Of a stretch of 64,000 bases of DNA, positions 47,471 through 61,100 are shown piece after piece (position 1 is the first letter of the stretch; every line of letters starts with the position of its first letter). The notes beneath the pieces were generated by a model. That model had not been told where the DNA came from and ran no database searches. It saw only the letters and a program-made list of their open reading frames with translations. A program made the position numbers and the translations under genes. Source of the DNA: Aphrophora alni (Eukaryota > Arthropoda > Insecta > Hemiptera > Aphrophoridae); the NCBI GenBank assembly GCA_963513935.1, contig OY740768.1, positions 1,994,835-2,058,834 on the forward strand, read 5' to 3'.

Positions 47471-50243
47471 TTTCAAATTTGAAGTTGAGCCGATTTCTAT
47501 ATTAATAGCTGTATTAATATATAAAGCTATAACCATCGCAATATCTTAGACTTGTGTTAAAATAAAAACATATAATTCTTTCCAAATAATAAGTATATAA
47601 TTTACAAACATAAAATTGTTTTGGAATTATTAACAAGGTAACATTATTTTAGAAATAATAAATATATAATTTAGAAACATAAAATTGTAAACAGTTAGCA
47701 AGGTAACATTACTTTTTAAATATTTAAAAATATTTCTTAAACGATCAATAAAACAATGTTTTCTCTGATTTAACTCTTACGAAAAATGAAGATATTATGT
47801 TATAAAAGTGTAAAATTCTCTTCTTCTCAGTGTTATGAAGGAAGAATATTAATAACAAAAGGAAGAGCTTCCGTCAAGAAACAATTTAAATTTAAATTAC
47901 TTTTTATTCTAACAACAACACTAAACAAAATTCCCATCGTGTGTAAACAGGCTTATAATGGTTATAAAACACATCAGAGCTACAGAACAGTAAACTATAT
48001 TATTCAGAGTTTTTACAAAAATAATAATTACTTGTAACGATATTGTTTATCTTAGAAAAGATTATGGATGGATGATATTTATAATTTGATTAGGTGACTG
48101 CACATTGTGTTAATAACTTCTTTTATATAACTTTCTATTTATAAATGATGTTCACTGGTTTCTAAATGGTGGGCGTTCAAATATTGAAACAAAAAGAGAG
48201 AATTGAAATTATTTACATTAATGGACCCTATATTTTTGTAAAAGGTCATACTATTCACACTAAAAGACACCCTTATATTGCAAATTTGTCGGAATTCAAC
48301 TACAACCACGATTACAAGAAAAATCATATTTTTTTTTTTTTTTGTTAACATTTATTTTGTTTTATTATCATTAAACACTTTACACATTGCAAGACAGTAT
48401 CAAAGATTAAACATAACCTTGTACAATACAATAAAGACAATTTAAAATTCCAGACTGCTACATTTTTCAACATTATAGAACTACTCCCCTTTTAACCATC
48501 TCTCCACAACACTATTATAACGCTCATCAGAAACAACCCCTAGCACTCTCAGACAATTTATTATACAATCTAACCTCAAGTTATCAGTAGCTTTTAATGT
48601 TTTACTTAGCCTAATATATTACTGTCCATATGGTTGTTTTGCTTTGTGTTATGATCAACATTATAACATTGTAAATCTATTTTTTTCAATTTTCTTTAAC
48701 AAAAACAAGACAGTGGAGATGTACAAACAAGGCAATGTTAAAACTTTAATGTGTAAAAAGTGAGGCTTGCACGACTCTCCATCTAATGGCTTTCCTTTGC
48801 CACTTAAAAAGTTGATTTGCTTCATAAGGGTTACCCCAGAATAAAACACTAAATGAGCATAATATGCTTTAATCAATAATTAGGCTACACACTTTTTTTA
48901 TGTATGTTCCAGTTCAACTGAAAGTCAAGATTCAACCCCCCAGTAATTTGACAGTGATTTTCTATATTACTCGGGCTGAAAATAATCTCTTCAGTTTTTT
49001 TCATTAATTACAACTAATCTATTTGTTTTAAACTAGAGATAAGATCTTTCTAACTTATATTTTTATAGTTTAATTTATTTTAGAATGTTTACACGTTTGG
49101 AATGTAGTGTCAAAATACATTTTTCCGAAAGCAGGCTAGTTTTTTTATTCACAGTATATCATCATGAATCGCAAAAATACTTGCTTTACAACATTAGCAA
49201 AGTTTTGAAAATTATTATAAAGTAAAAGTCACAAAACATTTACCTCTGACAGAAATAAATTGAAATAACAATGGACAGTCGTCATTTATTATTTCAAACG
49301 GGCTGAATATTCGAGGATAAATAATATAATAACAACAATAGTTGTTACATAATATCAGCTAATTGATTTTTTTTAACCATTTTTGTATTTTGAATAAATT
49401 AAAAAACAAATGGAGTATTTTCTATTTTCTTTTTTCTTATACAGAATAGATTAATATATACATATATGAGTGTATTTAGAAATACTCTACAGGTCGCACT
49501 GTAAGTCCGATAATAGACCAGTAATTTTCAAAATGGCGACCTATTTTTAAATTTGAATATTCAATCTTCGTAAATAACTTGTAATTTTAAAGTATTTAAC
49601 GATCCATAATAACTAATTGTGTCTATATTTTACATCCGCATCTAATAATATTCAGACTAATTTTCTAAAAAATTAATTTTTAAAACTGAAAACAAATTTA
49701 GTTTGAAACATAACCTCTAAATAATTCGAAATCAAAACTAATCATTTTAAAAGTCGAAATCTTTTTTTTACTTTCAATTAAATTTAGTAGCGGATAATAT
49801 TCTTTTAAGAACTAAACCGATTTCGCCTCTTCTCATGTCAACCACTTGCTGATTAATAAAGTTTCTGAGGATGACAAAGTGTAAACAATGTTAAAGTTAC
49901 GACGTTGTCTTAGGTCCATTGACACTGACAAAGTCTGACTTCAAAGCAGACGTAATATATTATCTAGCCATTGTAGATACATATGTACGCCTTAGTGTTG
50001 TAACTCTGCTCATCCATATTTATAAATGTTATCGCTTCTAACCGACAATTTAACATTAAATGTTTAACGTATAAATTATAAACATTGTTTTGCCATAAAT
50101 TGTCATATCATGGTAACACTAAATTTGACGAAACTCTTCTAAAATTACGACTACTAGAGTAATTATTTCTCATTTTTAAACGAGTGTTTACATTTTTTAA
50201 ACGATTAATTAACAAGTATTCGACGCTCTTGCTACATGATGAA
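47471..50243. other. AT-rich stretch, no supported gene
   Basis: Short frames only (up to 83 codons), none recognised. At 49866 'ctgaggatgacaaagtg' resembles the start of the hairpin motif in MITE family B without a matching GAAAC. Confidence 0.4.
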
Positions 50244-50660
50244 ACATCCAAGTATTTAAGTAACATCCAAGTATTTAAGTAGCATCCAAGTATTAAGGTA
50301 ACATCCAAGTATTTAAGTAACATCCAAGTATTTAAGTAACATCAAAGTATTTAAGTAACATCCAAGTATTTAAGTAACATCCAAGTACTTAGGTAACATC
50401 CAAGTATTTAAATAACATCCAATTATTTAAGTAACATCCAAGTATTTAAGTAACATCCAAGTATTTAAGTAACATCCAAGTATTTAAGTAACATCCAAGT
50501 ATTTAAGTAACACCCAAGTACTTAAGTAACATCCAAGTATTTAAGTAACATCCAAGTATTTAAGTAACATCCAAGTATTTAAGTAACATCCAAGTATTTA
50601 AGTAGAATACAAGTATTTAAGTAACATCCAAGTATTTAAGTAACATCCAATAATTTAAGT
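50244..50660 (+). repeat. 19-bp minisatellite, about 22 copies
   Basis: Unit 'acatccaagtatttaagta', with single-base variants such as 'aagtacttaggtaac', 'aattatttaag' and 'agaatacaag', and one 18-bp unit. The overlapping 71-codon minus-strand frame (50108-50323) is produced by the array. Confidence 0.97.
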
Positions 50661-51013
50661 GTTATCGTTTGTTTTATGTTTCAACCTCCTTGTTTTTTAA
50701 ACAAAATTTGTTTAAAGATATGAAAATGACAAACATACATTGTCGAAACCAATAATCTGGTTTATGAATTGTGATTTGTTTGACGGAATCAAGATACATT
50801 ACCTTTGTTGGTTAAGAATGTATTATAACTCCCGCTTATTTCATTAAAAATAAAGAAATTAAATTGAAGTTTCTCACAGTTTCAAAATACTTTGCAACAA
50901 TTGCTTGACGCATTATCAATACAAAAGCTACTAATAGACATTTTAAATCTAATTAGCTAACAATTATTAATGTAAACTTGTTTTTATAAGTTGTAGCATT
51001 TAACTAAAGTCTC

Positions 51014-51080
51014 AAACCATTTCTCACCATCTGCTATTATCACTACAAATAACTTTGAGAAGAAGTAATGTGTTTCCATA
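51014..51080 (+). repeat. Short direct repeat, left copy
   Basis: 'aaaccatttctcac', 'attat.actacaaat' and 'ttgagaa' recur at 51449-51512. The two copies flank the LINE RNase H scrap and may both derive from the same retrotransposon. Confidence 0.6.
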
Positions 51081-51149
51081 TGATTAGAGATATAATACAT
51101 AATACTCTGTGACTATAGTTGTGATTTTAGACTGTCCCTTCTTACCATG

Positions 51150-51400
51150 AGATTGCTTCCATAAACTCTCGCATTGCCCTCCACAATCCCAGACCAATGC
51201 TTTCAGGGCTGCCTGACTTTCACAATAGATGCAAATTTCTTTAAATCTGTACTCAAGTTTTAAATTTTCTTAGAGACATTCCATTAAACCTGTTATTTTT
51301 CGAATGCAACACTGTAGAGTGAACTTCCATTCATCGCGAATATGTCTAACCAAATTCTCCTTCACCTTACTTGCGCCCATTCCATCTTTAGTTTTTGAAA
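51150..51400 (-). pseudogene. Fragment of LINE ORF2 RNase H
   Basis: On the minus strand 51239-51170 reads EICIYCESQAALKALVWDC. This corresponds to the conserved xIFxDSQAALKAL...LVWxC segment of RNase H domains in non-LTR retrotransposons, with the catalytic Asp changed to Glu. Just upstream, ENLKLEYRF resembles the NLxLxxRLG strand, after an in-frame stop and an apparent deletion. It is a short dead fragment, perhaps from the same LINE lineage as 29870-30433. Confidence 0.5.
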
Positions 51401-51431
51401 CGTCTGTAAACATTGCAGTTTTCCTACAGGA

Positions 51432-51851
51432 ATGGATCTTCTTCCCTTAAACCATTTTTCACGTTCTGGTATTATTACTACAAATGACATTGAGAAAGAT
51501 GTATTTGCTTTCTCATTTATACAGACTATACACAAAATTTCTATTTTGATTTCCACTGGATATATTATCTATTTTATAGTTTTTTCTCTATTTGTTTGTT
51601 TTCTTTGTTTCATTGAAAGTAAATTTTTTCTAACCCTAATTTTGGAAGTCCTTGTCACAGTAAATAAATGGTTAATAATAATTTCAAATTACGCAAAAAT
51701 GCGGAAAAAAACTATTTTAGTACTTAATGAACTTATCCAAAGAATCGTAAAGACAAGATTATGTTGCAAAATATTATGTTGGAAAATCCCTATTAATATA
51801 TGTGGATATTTCACAGTCTTTCGCGTCGAATATCATAAATTCCATAATTGA
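51432..51851 (+). CDS. Unrecognised 139-codon ORF with hydrophobic segment
   Basis: ATG start at 51432, just after a splice-acceptor-like 'ttttcctacag'. Residues about 38-82 contain two to three hydrophobic stretches (YIIYFIVFSLFVCFLCF and FLTLILEVLVTV). The C-terminal part, RLCCKILCWKIPINICGYFTV, loosely resembles the segment before the last transmembrane helix of insect gustatory receptors (xQLLxxxxxFxAxGFFxL). That similarity is weak and by eye. The first 27 codons overlap the short direct repeat. It could equally be a chance frame in AT-rich DNA. No signal peptide or known catalytic motif is seen. Confidence 0.2.
   Translation: MDLLPLNHFSRSGIITTNDIEKDVFAFSFIQTIHKISILISTGYIIYFIVFSLFVCFLCFIESKFFLTLILEVLVTVNKWLIIISNYAKMRKKTILVLNELIQRIVKTRLCCKILCWKIPINICGYFTVFRVEYHKFHN
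51449..51512 (+). repeat. Short direct repeat, right copy
   Basis: Partner of 51014-51080; it covers the first part of the 139-codon ORF. Confidence 0.6.
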
Positions 51852-54249
51852 TATCACATTATTTTGATTTTATACATTGAAAATCAGATGTTAAATTATT
51901 TTATAGACGGTGTTAATACACCTCAGTACAAATCAAATAATCTGGTTTCGAATTCTAGTCAGGCAGAAATTTTACGTGATACAAAAAAGTATATTGTTAT
52001 TTTGTATATTTTTCGGTTTAGTTTTTGAAGCTGAGATAGAAAGTTGTAATGAGAAGGTGTTTAAAGAGAGGTGAATTTTATTTTTTACTGCCTTCGTATT
52101 GAATTATAAACAAATTGTATGGAACATGTTTGTGTAGTTGTGTTATCAGTCAAAGTTGTGTACCTACATACGAATATTACAGTTGCATTTAAATAAATTA
52201 ATAAAAAATATTTTCAAAGTTCCAAAGAAGATATTTAGTTAGTTATTCAAACCAATGTTGATATTCGGCAAAGAGTAAAGCTCTTGAGGTGATGTTATTA
52301 CTTAATACTCTGATATTGTTCAGGATGACGGATTCAATACTTTTCTTATTTAAATAAACCCGCGACGTGTATTGAATACATGTCTTTATCTATTGAATAA
52401 CATTCAATGACGGATATGTCTAAAGATGGAAATAACATTGCTTTTATATTTATAAGCATAAACAGTATATTACATAGACAGTATACTGGGGGTTACTGTA
52501 AAAATTACTTTTAACATAACAAAAAAGCTTACATATATTTCACATTTCTCATAATAAGCCAAACAACTACTTGTCTCTCTCATAATATATTCGTCTACTC
52601 ATTATTCTTGTATATTTTTAATAACAACACTTTATGTTCATGAACGTGACTAGCAACTAATAACTCTTGTTGTAGTTTGTTATATTTAATTATGGTCCCC
52701 TCTTGCTACGCTCTGGTTTATCTCCACTTATGTCTGTGTCACTTCACTCTTGTGACTTCTTCATGTTCATATATTTAATGAAGTTAACAATTGTCATACA
52801 AGAAAAGAATTTGTTTCTTTTAATATTTTGGAAAATAAGAAACATTTTTAGTTCATGTGTAGTAATTTAACCGTAACTACAAAAGTAGTTTCACTTTATT
52901 TTTTATCTTAAGTGATATGTATCTTCTGTTATTTCTTGTAAAGAATATTTATAGGATCATATTGATTAGATCTGTTTAAATATTCAAAATATATCCATAC
53001 CGTAACAACTTTCAACCATTCCACCGAAGCGGGTCGTGTATTTTGTGAATAATCAACCTAACAAATACAATATATTTAATAAAACTAAATTACAAATATA
53101 TTTAAAAAATAATAAAATAACGATAATTTTCTCCTTAAACCTTGACAACACACTGGGGTTTGAAAAACAATTAAAATCTCTTTCTACATTCCTTTAGTCG
53201 TTGTGTGCTGTGCATAATACTCATACGTTATGTCTGTAGACTAGTGTAGACAGGAACCAAAAGAGAGAGAAATGAAACTACTAAAAGTGATGATAATATT
53301 TGACAATAGCGTTTGGATGATTACTGTAGAGGTTTCAAAATGTCTGTTTCTTGTAAGCAGGATAATTCTGAAACGAGTTCGCGTAAAGACTTCTAATTTT
53401 GTTTAAATATTCTATTGAAACTATTTTGTCAGTAGAATTGTAGACATTTTAAAATTTTCGAAAAACCTTATTGGCTTAGTTGTAGTATTGGGATTTATAT
53501 AGTATGTACTACTTGGCAATATACTACATATATTTGACACTGTATATTACTGTAAAATTTACCCTAACAACAGTTTGTAGAGAAGCTCTAGAGGAATTTG
53601 TAAACTGATAATTTTAACGTGTTTTCAAAACACAAATTAATATGTAAACACCGTATGTCTTATCTTCTCTTCTCTAAATATCTTTTTATAATGAAATATT
53701 ATATTGTCAAGTGGAAGAGATTTAAAATATACTTAATATTCCACAAAGCCTCGTCTAAAGCTTATATTTAATTGAAATTCAACTGTTAATATCTTGTAAT
53801 CCAGAGAGATTTGAGAGAATCTATTATAAATTCTAAAGTTTTGAAAACAGTTTGTCACTTAAATAGTCACTGTAATGATTCTAAAACAAGTCACTACTTC
53901 CATCCTGTGAGACTTATAAAGTAATTTTGGACATGGAAAAAACACATTTTTTTTTTCATTCCACTAGCCATAAATAACAGAGTGGAAATGCCCAATTCAA
54001 AAGTTTCCAATCTATTACATCCTTGAATCGCCTTTACTTCTGATTTTCACACTCAAACATCTACCTCCGTATAATTGTAAATTATCAAAACATAATTTAA
54101 AATATTTTCTCACTTACTAGAAAAATCAACATTCTTATTTATAAGTACGCCTCTTTCCTATAGATGTAAAGTGGGAAATATTTAATGTAATTACTTATAT
54201 TCAGTTATGTAAGTAAGAAAAGCATCTCTTTAGTTGAAATTAAATAATT
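51852..54249. other. AT-rich stretch, nothing recognised
   Basis: About 2.4 kb without supported features on either strand. Confidence 0.45.
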
Positions 54250-54396
54250 TAGTTAGTTAGTTAGTTATAGTTTAGATATTGTAGCTTGTGTATCACTGGC
54301 GACTTTGTCGTTGAAACGAGTTTGATTAGGTAAACGTAATTTTTGTGAGATCATATGTTCCAGTATATTCTATCTAATATAATCTCACAATTCAAG
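54250..54396 (+). mobile_element. MITE family B, third copy (left end lost)
   Basis: 'tagttatagtttagatattg', 'gtcgttgaaacgagtttgat' and 'ttctatctaatataatctca' match the 8.9-kb copy in order. The hairpin core has lost bases (CTGGCGAC instead of CTGAGGATGACGAC), while ATCA and TGAT beside it are kept. A (GTTA)n expansion replaces the left end. Confidence 0.7.
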
Positions 54397-54800
54397 CTCA
54401 ATATTTATTTATATTATTACTTTGTAATCGAGGGAGATTTTAAACAAACATATCTTTAATCAACCCAAAGTAAGAGAAGAGAAGAGTCGAGGAAATTTAT
54501 TGTTATTTTTAAAGTGACGCAAAAGAATTTTATCGTTTGAATATTCTCTGGAATCTAGAAGAAGTCTACTTTCAAAATGTAAGGAGAATAAGATAAATAT
54601 GGGCATCGAAAAAACAGACTTTCATGTATCGTGGTACTCTCCTGAGTGACTCTATACTTGATTAAAGGGTTTCCCCAATTCATTTGTTTCTAGGACTGTT
54701 CCTCTCCATCTTTTAACTCTCGTAATCTACTGACCTGCCTCCATTAAATTAAGCTATTTCTTTGTGACCGAATTTTTTTTTTTTTTCATTCGGTCTGCCA

Positions 54801-54838
54801 AGGTTAGGTTAGGTTAGGTTAGGTTAGGTTAGGTTAAG
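54801..54838 (+). repeat. Interstitial TTAGG telomere-type array
   Basis: Seven GGTTA units ending in 'aggttaagcgttt', the same ending as the array at 15921. Preceded by a poly-T tract (54772-54786). Confidence 0.85.
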
Positions 54839-55624
54839 CGTTTCTTCGTTCTTCACGTATTTCCGTATTTTTTAAATTATTTTCATCAATCCAGACTCTG
54901 TTACAGTGTTTCCAAATCTACCACACATAATGGTATTTATTAGTGCAACAAACCTCTGGTGGTTAGTACAACACCATTGTACCCTCATTACTTTATTTAT
55001 AAATTAAATTATTTATTTTAAGAATTATATAATCGTTTTACTATGTATGAAGAGTTAATTTCTGGAACTAAACAAAACTGATTCACTCACATCACTCACT
55101 TCTGGTAATTAAAATAATTCAACTTGTTCTTTTTCCTCTTTGTCAAATAATTGTTACGTCACCTAGTAATAAAGTTTCCTTTTTTACACTTATTTACAGA
55201 ATACACTTATAAACACGTAAGAACGACACATTGGACATTATTTCCCTCTGGAAATGAAATGCCGCCTCTCTATACTGTACCTGTTTATATTACAGGGAAT
55301 GAAGCAATTCAGTTAATATTTAATTAAAACTGCGTCGTGTAACCGCTTGCAAAACATACAGTAAAGGAAAAACAAATCCACTGTAACCTCAAATGATGAA
55401 ATTAAACCACGAAACAAAAACTCGTCTACATTGTTTCTTTTAACAAAGTTTATATAAAACTGGCAAATTTTTTTCATTATTATTCATAAATTGAAATTGT
55501 TTTATTTTGTTTAATCTAAAATTACCGTCTAATGAAATTTCCCTCATGGCAACTATGAAACTATGAAAAGTTCACCAACCCCACAACAGGAGTAAAAATA
55601 AATGTTAACTTGATATCTAAGGGA
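54839..55624. other. AT-rich stretch, nothing recognised
   Basis: No supported features. Confidence 0.45.
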
Positions 55625-55720
55625 TAAATTTATTAGCTTAAACGCGTTTTAACTGCAATGTCGCTATTTTCAGTAAAGCATGAACTACAATAATCAAACT
55701 ATAACCTAGTTCTGTGTCAC
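55625..55720 (-). mobile_element. MITE family B, decayed inverted copy
   Basis: 'aaacgcgttttaactgcaat', 'aatcaaactataacctagtt' and 'ctgtgtc' align with the reverse complement of the 8.9-kb copy. The hairpin core reads CTGAAAA. The flanking stem has changed to GCTTTA/TTAAGC, still largely able to pair. Confidence 0.5.
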
Positions 55721-58157
55721 GCCCTATATTTATTTAGAATGTAAATACAGCGTGGCTTAATCCAATTTTACAACTTTCTAAATAGTGAAACGTTAAGAAA
55801 TTAGTTACTTTACCACAATTATTCGCTCATTGCACATTTATATAAACCAACTATTCCCTATAGAAACTACCAGTCCTCTCTGCAAACCTTCAAGACGTTA
55901 GCTTATACAGGATATGAAAATGATTTAGTAAAAAGTAACTGACGGAAACGCTTAAATAACAGCATCACAAAATAATTGTGCAATTATTGTTAAAATTGGA
56001 TAATTTTTTATACGGTCCAATTGTTCACACCCTAAGAAGCTCCTCTTTAAATATGTAATTAATTATTTAAAAATCTAAACATATATCACGTCACGGGATG
56101 GTTAACTTAATACTTTAAAAAGTAGAAAATAAAATTTTAGAACTTTCTTGGTGCAACACCATATTTCGGCATTGAAAGACAAATTTAATCAAACATCTAA
56201 ATTGGGTTTTGTGGGGGTAATTCAAAATTATGAAACGTAAAGTTCCATCGAATAATTTAGAAGTCTTACTAAGAGAAAATAATTGCGCAAACTAAAGGTT
56301 GCTATTTTATTCCATTCAAAATGGCAACCGGTGAAATATTCAAACTTATTATATTTTAAAATTTTGTCTTTGAAAAAAAAAGTTTTAAATTAAAATTAAA
56401 AGCTTAGGGTAATCCAACTTCCTTGTCATACTTGAATAAAATGAAATTAAAGATTTTGCTTTTATAATTTTAACTCATTATTTTTCTAATGAAGTAAATT
56501 AAATTTTTTTCAACATTTAGGACGACATTTTATTTAAATTACTCAAGATAACGAACTCTAGTTGCTCGATTATTATCTGTAAAACAAGACTCTTAGTAGA
56601 TCTGAAATATTACGTTTGAAATTTTTTAGTTGCCAACCAAAAATTCCATTTTAGGGTGAGATTTAATTTACCTTATAATTCCAAAATATGGTTACACCAA
56701 AAAAATATCTAACATTTGAGCTTTCTACGTTTAACAATTTCAAAATTGGCATTTTTTTTTTTTTTTATAAAGGAAAAATCACATTTTAAGATGACTATTT
56801 TTGGTACTTTAAAAAAGTCACCGATTATGAGATGACTTGTTAAAATTATAGAACTTTCAGTCCTAGAACCAAGGCGATGATGACCAAGAGAATTTTCGCT
56901 TTTAAACATCAAGGAAAAATCTTATTTTTATCTCATCGTCCTCAGGTACAATAGTTCCAGGACATTCTGTATTTCTAAAACTTATATTCAAATCTACAAG
57001 ATGAAGAGATAAATGAATATTTCCTCCCGCCTTGTAATTCTCACTTTGTATTTATTCTAAAATAAGTGTCTACAACGTGACATGCTGTGGAATATTGGAT
57101 CTGTGGCAACTCCATTTCACTTTGATACGAAATGTAACACGATATAATTATGTTTTACTGTGTGTTTGTTTAGTAAAATATTATATTGGAGGAAGTGCTT
57201 TAAAAGATGACGGATTCATTTGTTGTTTTAAAGTGGGTAATAAAAATAAAAGATCTGTTTACATAGTTCCATTGTTACTGTCACTGACAAAACTGGGTTA
57301 AAAGGTTTTGTTGTAAATGTCTGGATTTTTTTTAAAATAACAAACTTTGCATAAATATTGATCCAACTTTCTTGCACGGTAAATTTACAAAAGAACATAA
57401 AAATATTTTTTTAATGTAACCATTAATAAAATAAAGTTTACATGATTTGTGTGACGTCTAGTGTTTCAGTCTTTAACATGTACTTCTTCTAAAGAAAGTT
57501 ACGTAATGAGACAAGAATTTTAATCTTGGGATTTTTACGAAAATGTATTTTGAGGTCACTTGTGTACAAATAAGAAGTGGTTTTTTAAGAGATATCTGTC
57601 TGTATTTCTCGCAGTGATTTACAGCGCAAAAAGTAAACCGACTTTAATCAAATTTGTAATGTGCACATAGTTTAGCTGCTAGGATTTTGATTAAATTTTA
57701 TTAAAATGTAGACCTAAGAAACTTAAAGAACTATGGACGCCGCACGTTAAAAAATTTCAATTTTGGAGCTATCGTTAAAAGTTTTAAACATATTTTTAAA
57801 AGTTATTAAAACAACCTAAACTATCAAAATCTTCCCTACCTTTTTCGTTGAAATGTTGGTAAACGTGTAATTTAACGACTCAAACTAATTTAACAAAACG
57901 CAAATAAAATAAAAGTACGTTTCAAAAGTAAGAGGCAATTTCATGACGATTTCTATGAAACAGGGTTTTACGCTTTTTGCAAATTTATGTCACAAATGAA
58001 GCGAGATCAACTCTATTTAAATGTAAAAAAAAAAAAAAAAAAAATCTCTCAAAATAAGAACTTTACAAACAGTTCAAAGTCTCGTCTATTCCAACTTCCA
58101 TTCCCCCAAGTTCTGTACCTGTTGTTACAACAATTATTCTCGCTGCTTTGAGTTCCC
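55721..58157. other. AT-rich stretch, no supported gene
   Basis: A 67-codon and a 74-codon frame (56709-56912 minus, 57077-57301 plus) show nothing recognisable. Confidence 0.4.
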
Positions 58158-58195
58158 TATATAAACCATATGTATAGTACTGGGTTATGACGTCA
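58158..58195 (+). promoter_or_regulatory. Possible TATA box plus CRE-like site
   Basis: TATATAAA at 58158-58165 and the perfect palindrome TGACGTCA at 58188-58195, the consensus for CREB/ATF factors. The patch from 58085 is less AT-rich. No gene is recognised downstream, so this may be chance. Confidence 0.15.
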
Positions 58196-61100
58196 GATAC
58201 AACGTGCATTACTGTGTAAACAGATTAATATATAAATAAACTGTAACACAGTTCTCAATACTATAGTGACTGGAAGTGACAATACGTTTATTTTGTTATA
58301 CAAGAAAATGTTAATAAAAGCTGTGCTATGCTGACACTATACAAAACTAATAAAATGTTTTAATGAAGTAACTTTTCCGAGTGGTGTTGTGACACGCCAA
58401 TTATGAAGGAGAACTACGTTCCCTAGTTGGCTGATTGATGCTACATGAAAGAAGTTAATGGTAGGTTATAGATTGTTTCCAAATTTGTGAGTAATTTATC
58501 TATGATTACAAGAGTATTGAATTGCTGTTTTAGTAAATAGATATTGAAGTTGAATTGATAGGTGATGTAAGAAAACTAAAACTTGTTATACTGATAATAC
58601 TTGTATTAACTCTATGGTAACTTTATCTGATAGTTTTATTTTTATGCTTTTCAGTGGTTTACCTAATATATTATTTTGGTGGCAATGTGCAGCTGACTCA
58701 GCGTGGTTTGATGTTGTCGACGGTTATTTAATATCGGAACACTTTTGTTAGCCATCCTTCATCGTAAAAGTTTATTAGATTAAGTTTTTCTATTTTTGTT
58801 GAGATCAATACTCATCTATACTCTACTAATTGTACATCCATGCCACTTTTATGAATACGAATTTAATGCATTTTTGTACGAAAAACTTTCTTTTTTTTAT
58901 GACAGATTGTTTATATTTAATTTTCATTGAATGCTTATATATTTCGTTGGTGTTCCAGCCTTGTATATCCTAAGGGTGGTTTTAATTAATTTCTTGCATG
59001 TAGCCAAACCAAAACAGTTTTTTGTTTAAACTATAAAGATGTTCAATGAGCACTGTGGTGAATGTGCACAATATAAAACAATCTAAGAACTTGTGGTAAG
59101 GGGTTTCAGTGTTTTACAAAGATAACAAAATAAATTTTGAACCATAACCACGTTTGGGTAAGAACCATGATACCGCTCAGTAATGTGTTGAATAATTGTC
59201 CTTTTCTACCTATTTGAACTAAAAATCTAAAACATTTTTTACTATATTTTAATGAACTTTACATTTCAAAGATTATCGTTAGTATTAACGTTGGGTTTGA
59301 ATTTTCAAGAAGTTTCAATTCCTTTCAATATATTTCTTCCAAACAAAATACAAAATAATGTTCACTTTTAATTATTTGTTTCTAATAACTCTAATTCTTT
59401 GGTGAGGTACATTCTGAAGAGGTCTCAAAATGTCATCTGAACATGTCTAATTTTTGCACTTCTTACTTACTTAAAACCCAACTTACATTGCCATTAAAAA
59501 GTTTTTGGAATGAATAGATTGTATATTCAATGAACATTTCAAATATAAAGTTAGAGACACAACATTTTGCTCATATCTGTTAGAATTTCAAGATTTACAA
59601 AGAACTTTGTGTTTGGCATAATTTTAAAATGTTAGTCAAACTAAATAGTTATTATTTTTTTTTTAAATAATACGCATTAAATTATAAAAAATAGATAAAT
59701 AAGATAGTACATGACCAGTTTAATTCTCTGTATGTAAGCAAACGTATATTGTTGTTTGTTTAAACTCCAAAAATAATATAAAATAAATTTTGGACAATGG
59801 TTTTGATTGGATAAGTAGCATTGGTTTGAATGTTCAAGAAGCATTTCGATACCTATGTCTTTAACAAAACATGACAAAAATGTAAAACTATTTGCATTGT
59901 ATGGATCTACAATTGTTTGTAATTTAATAGTCAACTCCTCTCCTCTCTCGCTATATTCACTCACTTCTTGACATTTTATAAACATTTTAAATTTACATGG
60001 CAAGTAATTTATACAACAAAAAAACGGTTGTTCTGAGTGTTGATGTTGAAAACGTTCAACCATAAGACTTAATTTTGAATGCCTAGGCTGTAAAGACACG
60101 AAGTTTCATAGTTGTAAATAATATAAAAGGTTGGAAACCTCGTCTCACAAAATAAAATTTTAAATAATTATATTTCATACCCGATGATTCAATAACATAA
60201 AATCATATATAAAAATACCTAGAGATTTTTCGCCTTTAACTAATAAATAACAAAAAAACTGTACACCTCGAATAAATGTTAGAGTGACAACGTGTGAAAC
60301 ATTACGATTTAATTAACGTCCCGAGTCTTACAAAAATCATGATACTTTAATGTTGGCTAGTGGCCCAACTCATACATACGTCAGGCGTGATATTTCGTAA
60401 TAAAAAAGTTAAATTGATTTTGTAAAACCCTTACACGACATCGCCTGACGTGACAGCTCTGAAGTCTTGGATTCTGAATATCTGATCCTACTTTTATTTA
60501 TTGGATTTATTTCCAAACACATGTGAGTATAAATCATACTATAGTATGTGTAAATAACTCACTTTAAATGGAGTAAATGTATATTTTTCTTTTTCACAAA
60601 TACAGAGAAAGTTAGATAAAAAAAATCTTTGATCAGTATTTGTAGTAATATCTGTTCATAGAGTCCAACAAATATTGTTTGTAATGACGTGCTTTATACG
60701 TGTAGTCAACAATTTGACGGAGTTTTATCAAATATGATTATATTTATCGTTTCTTAAGACTTTTTTATTAGCAGTAGAATCATTAATAACTGATTATCAT
60801 ATTTTCACTGTTCACATAGATTTATTTATTACATTCTCTTAATAGTTACAATTTATTCAAAACGTCTCACTTTGTTTAATGAAAGATCAGCTGTTTTAGA
60901 GATATTAACAGCTGTGTTTTACGTTCTCACATATATAGAAAGTTATTTGGATAGAAAAATCATTTTTCGCTGTCGCATTAGTTTTGAGACCCTCTGAGTT
61001 CGTAAAGAGTTTTAAAATTGTGTCTGTCTGACTGAGTGAGGTGTTGTTGTGGTAATATTTTGAGCCGTGTTCAATTCACAAATTATTCATTTTTCGATTT

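Noticed and set aside
50108..50323. 71-codon minus-strand frame with repeated YLDV-like peptides
   Set aside because: It reads through the 19-bp minisatellite; no independent coding signal.
51940..51985. 'ggtttcgaattctagtcagg' as a tRNA T-arm
   Set aside because: No acceptor, D-arm or anticodon arm could be placed around it.
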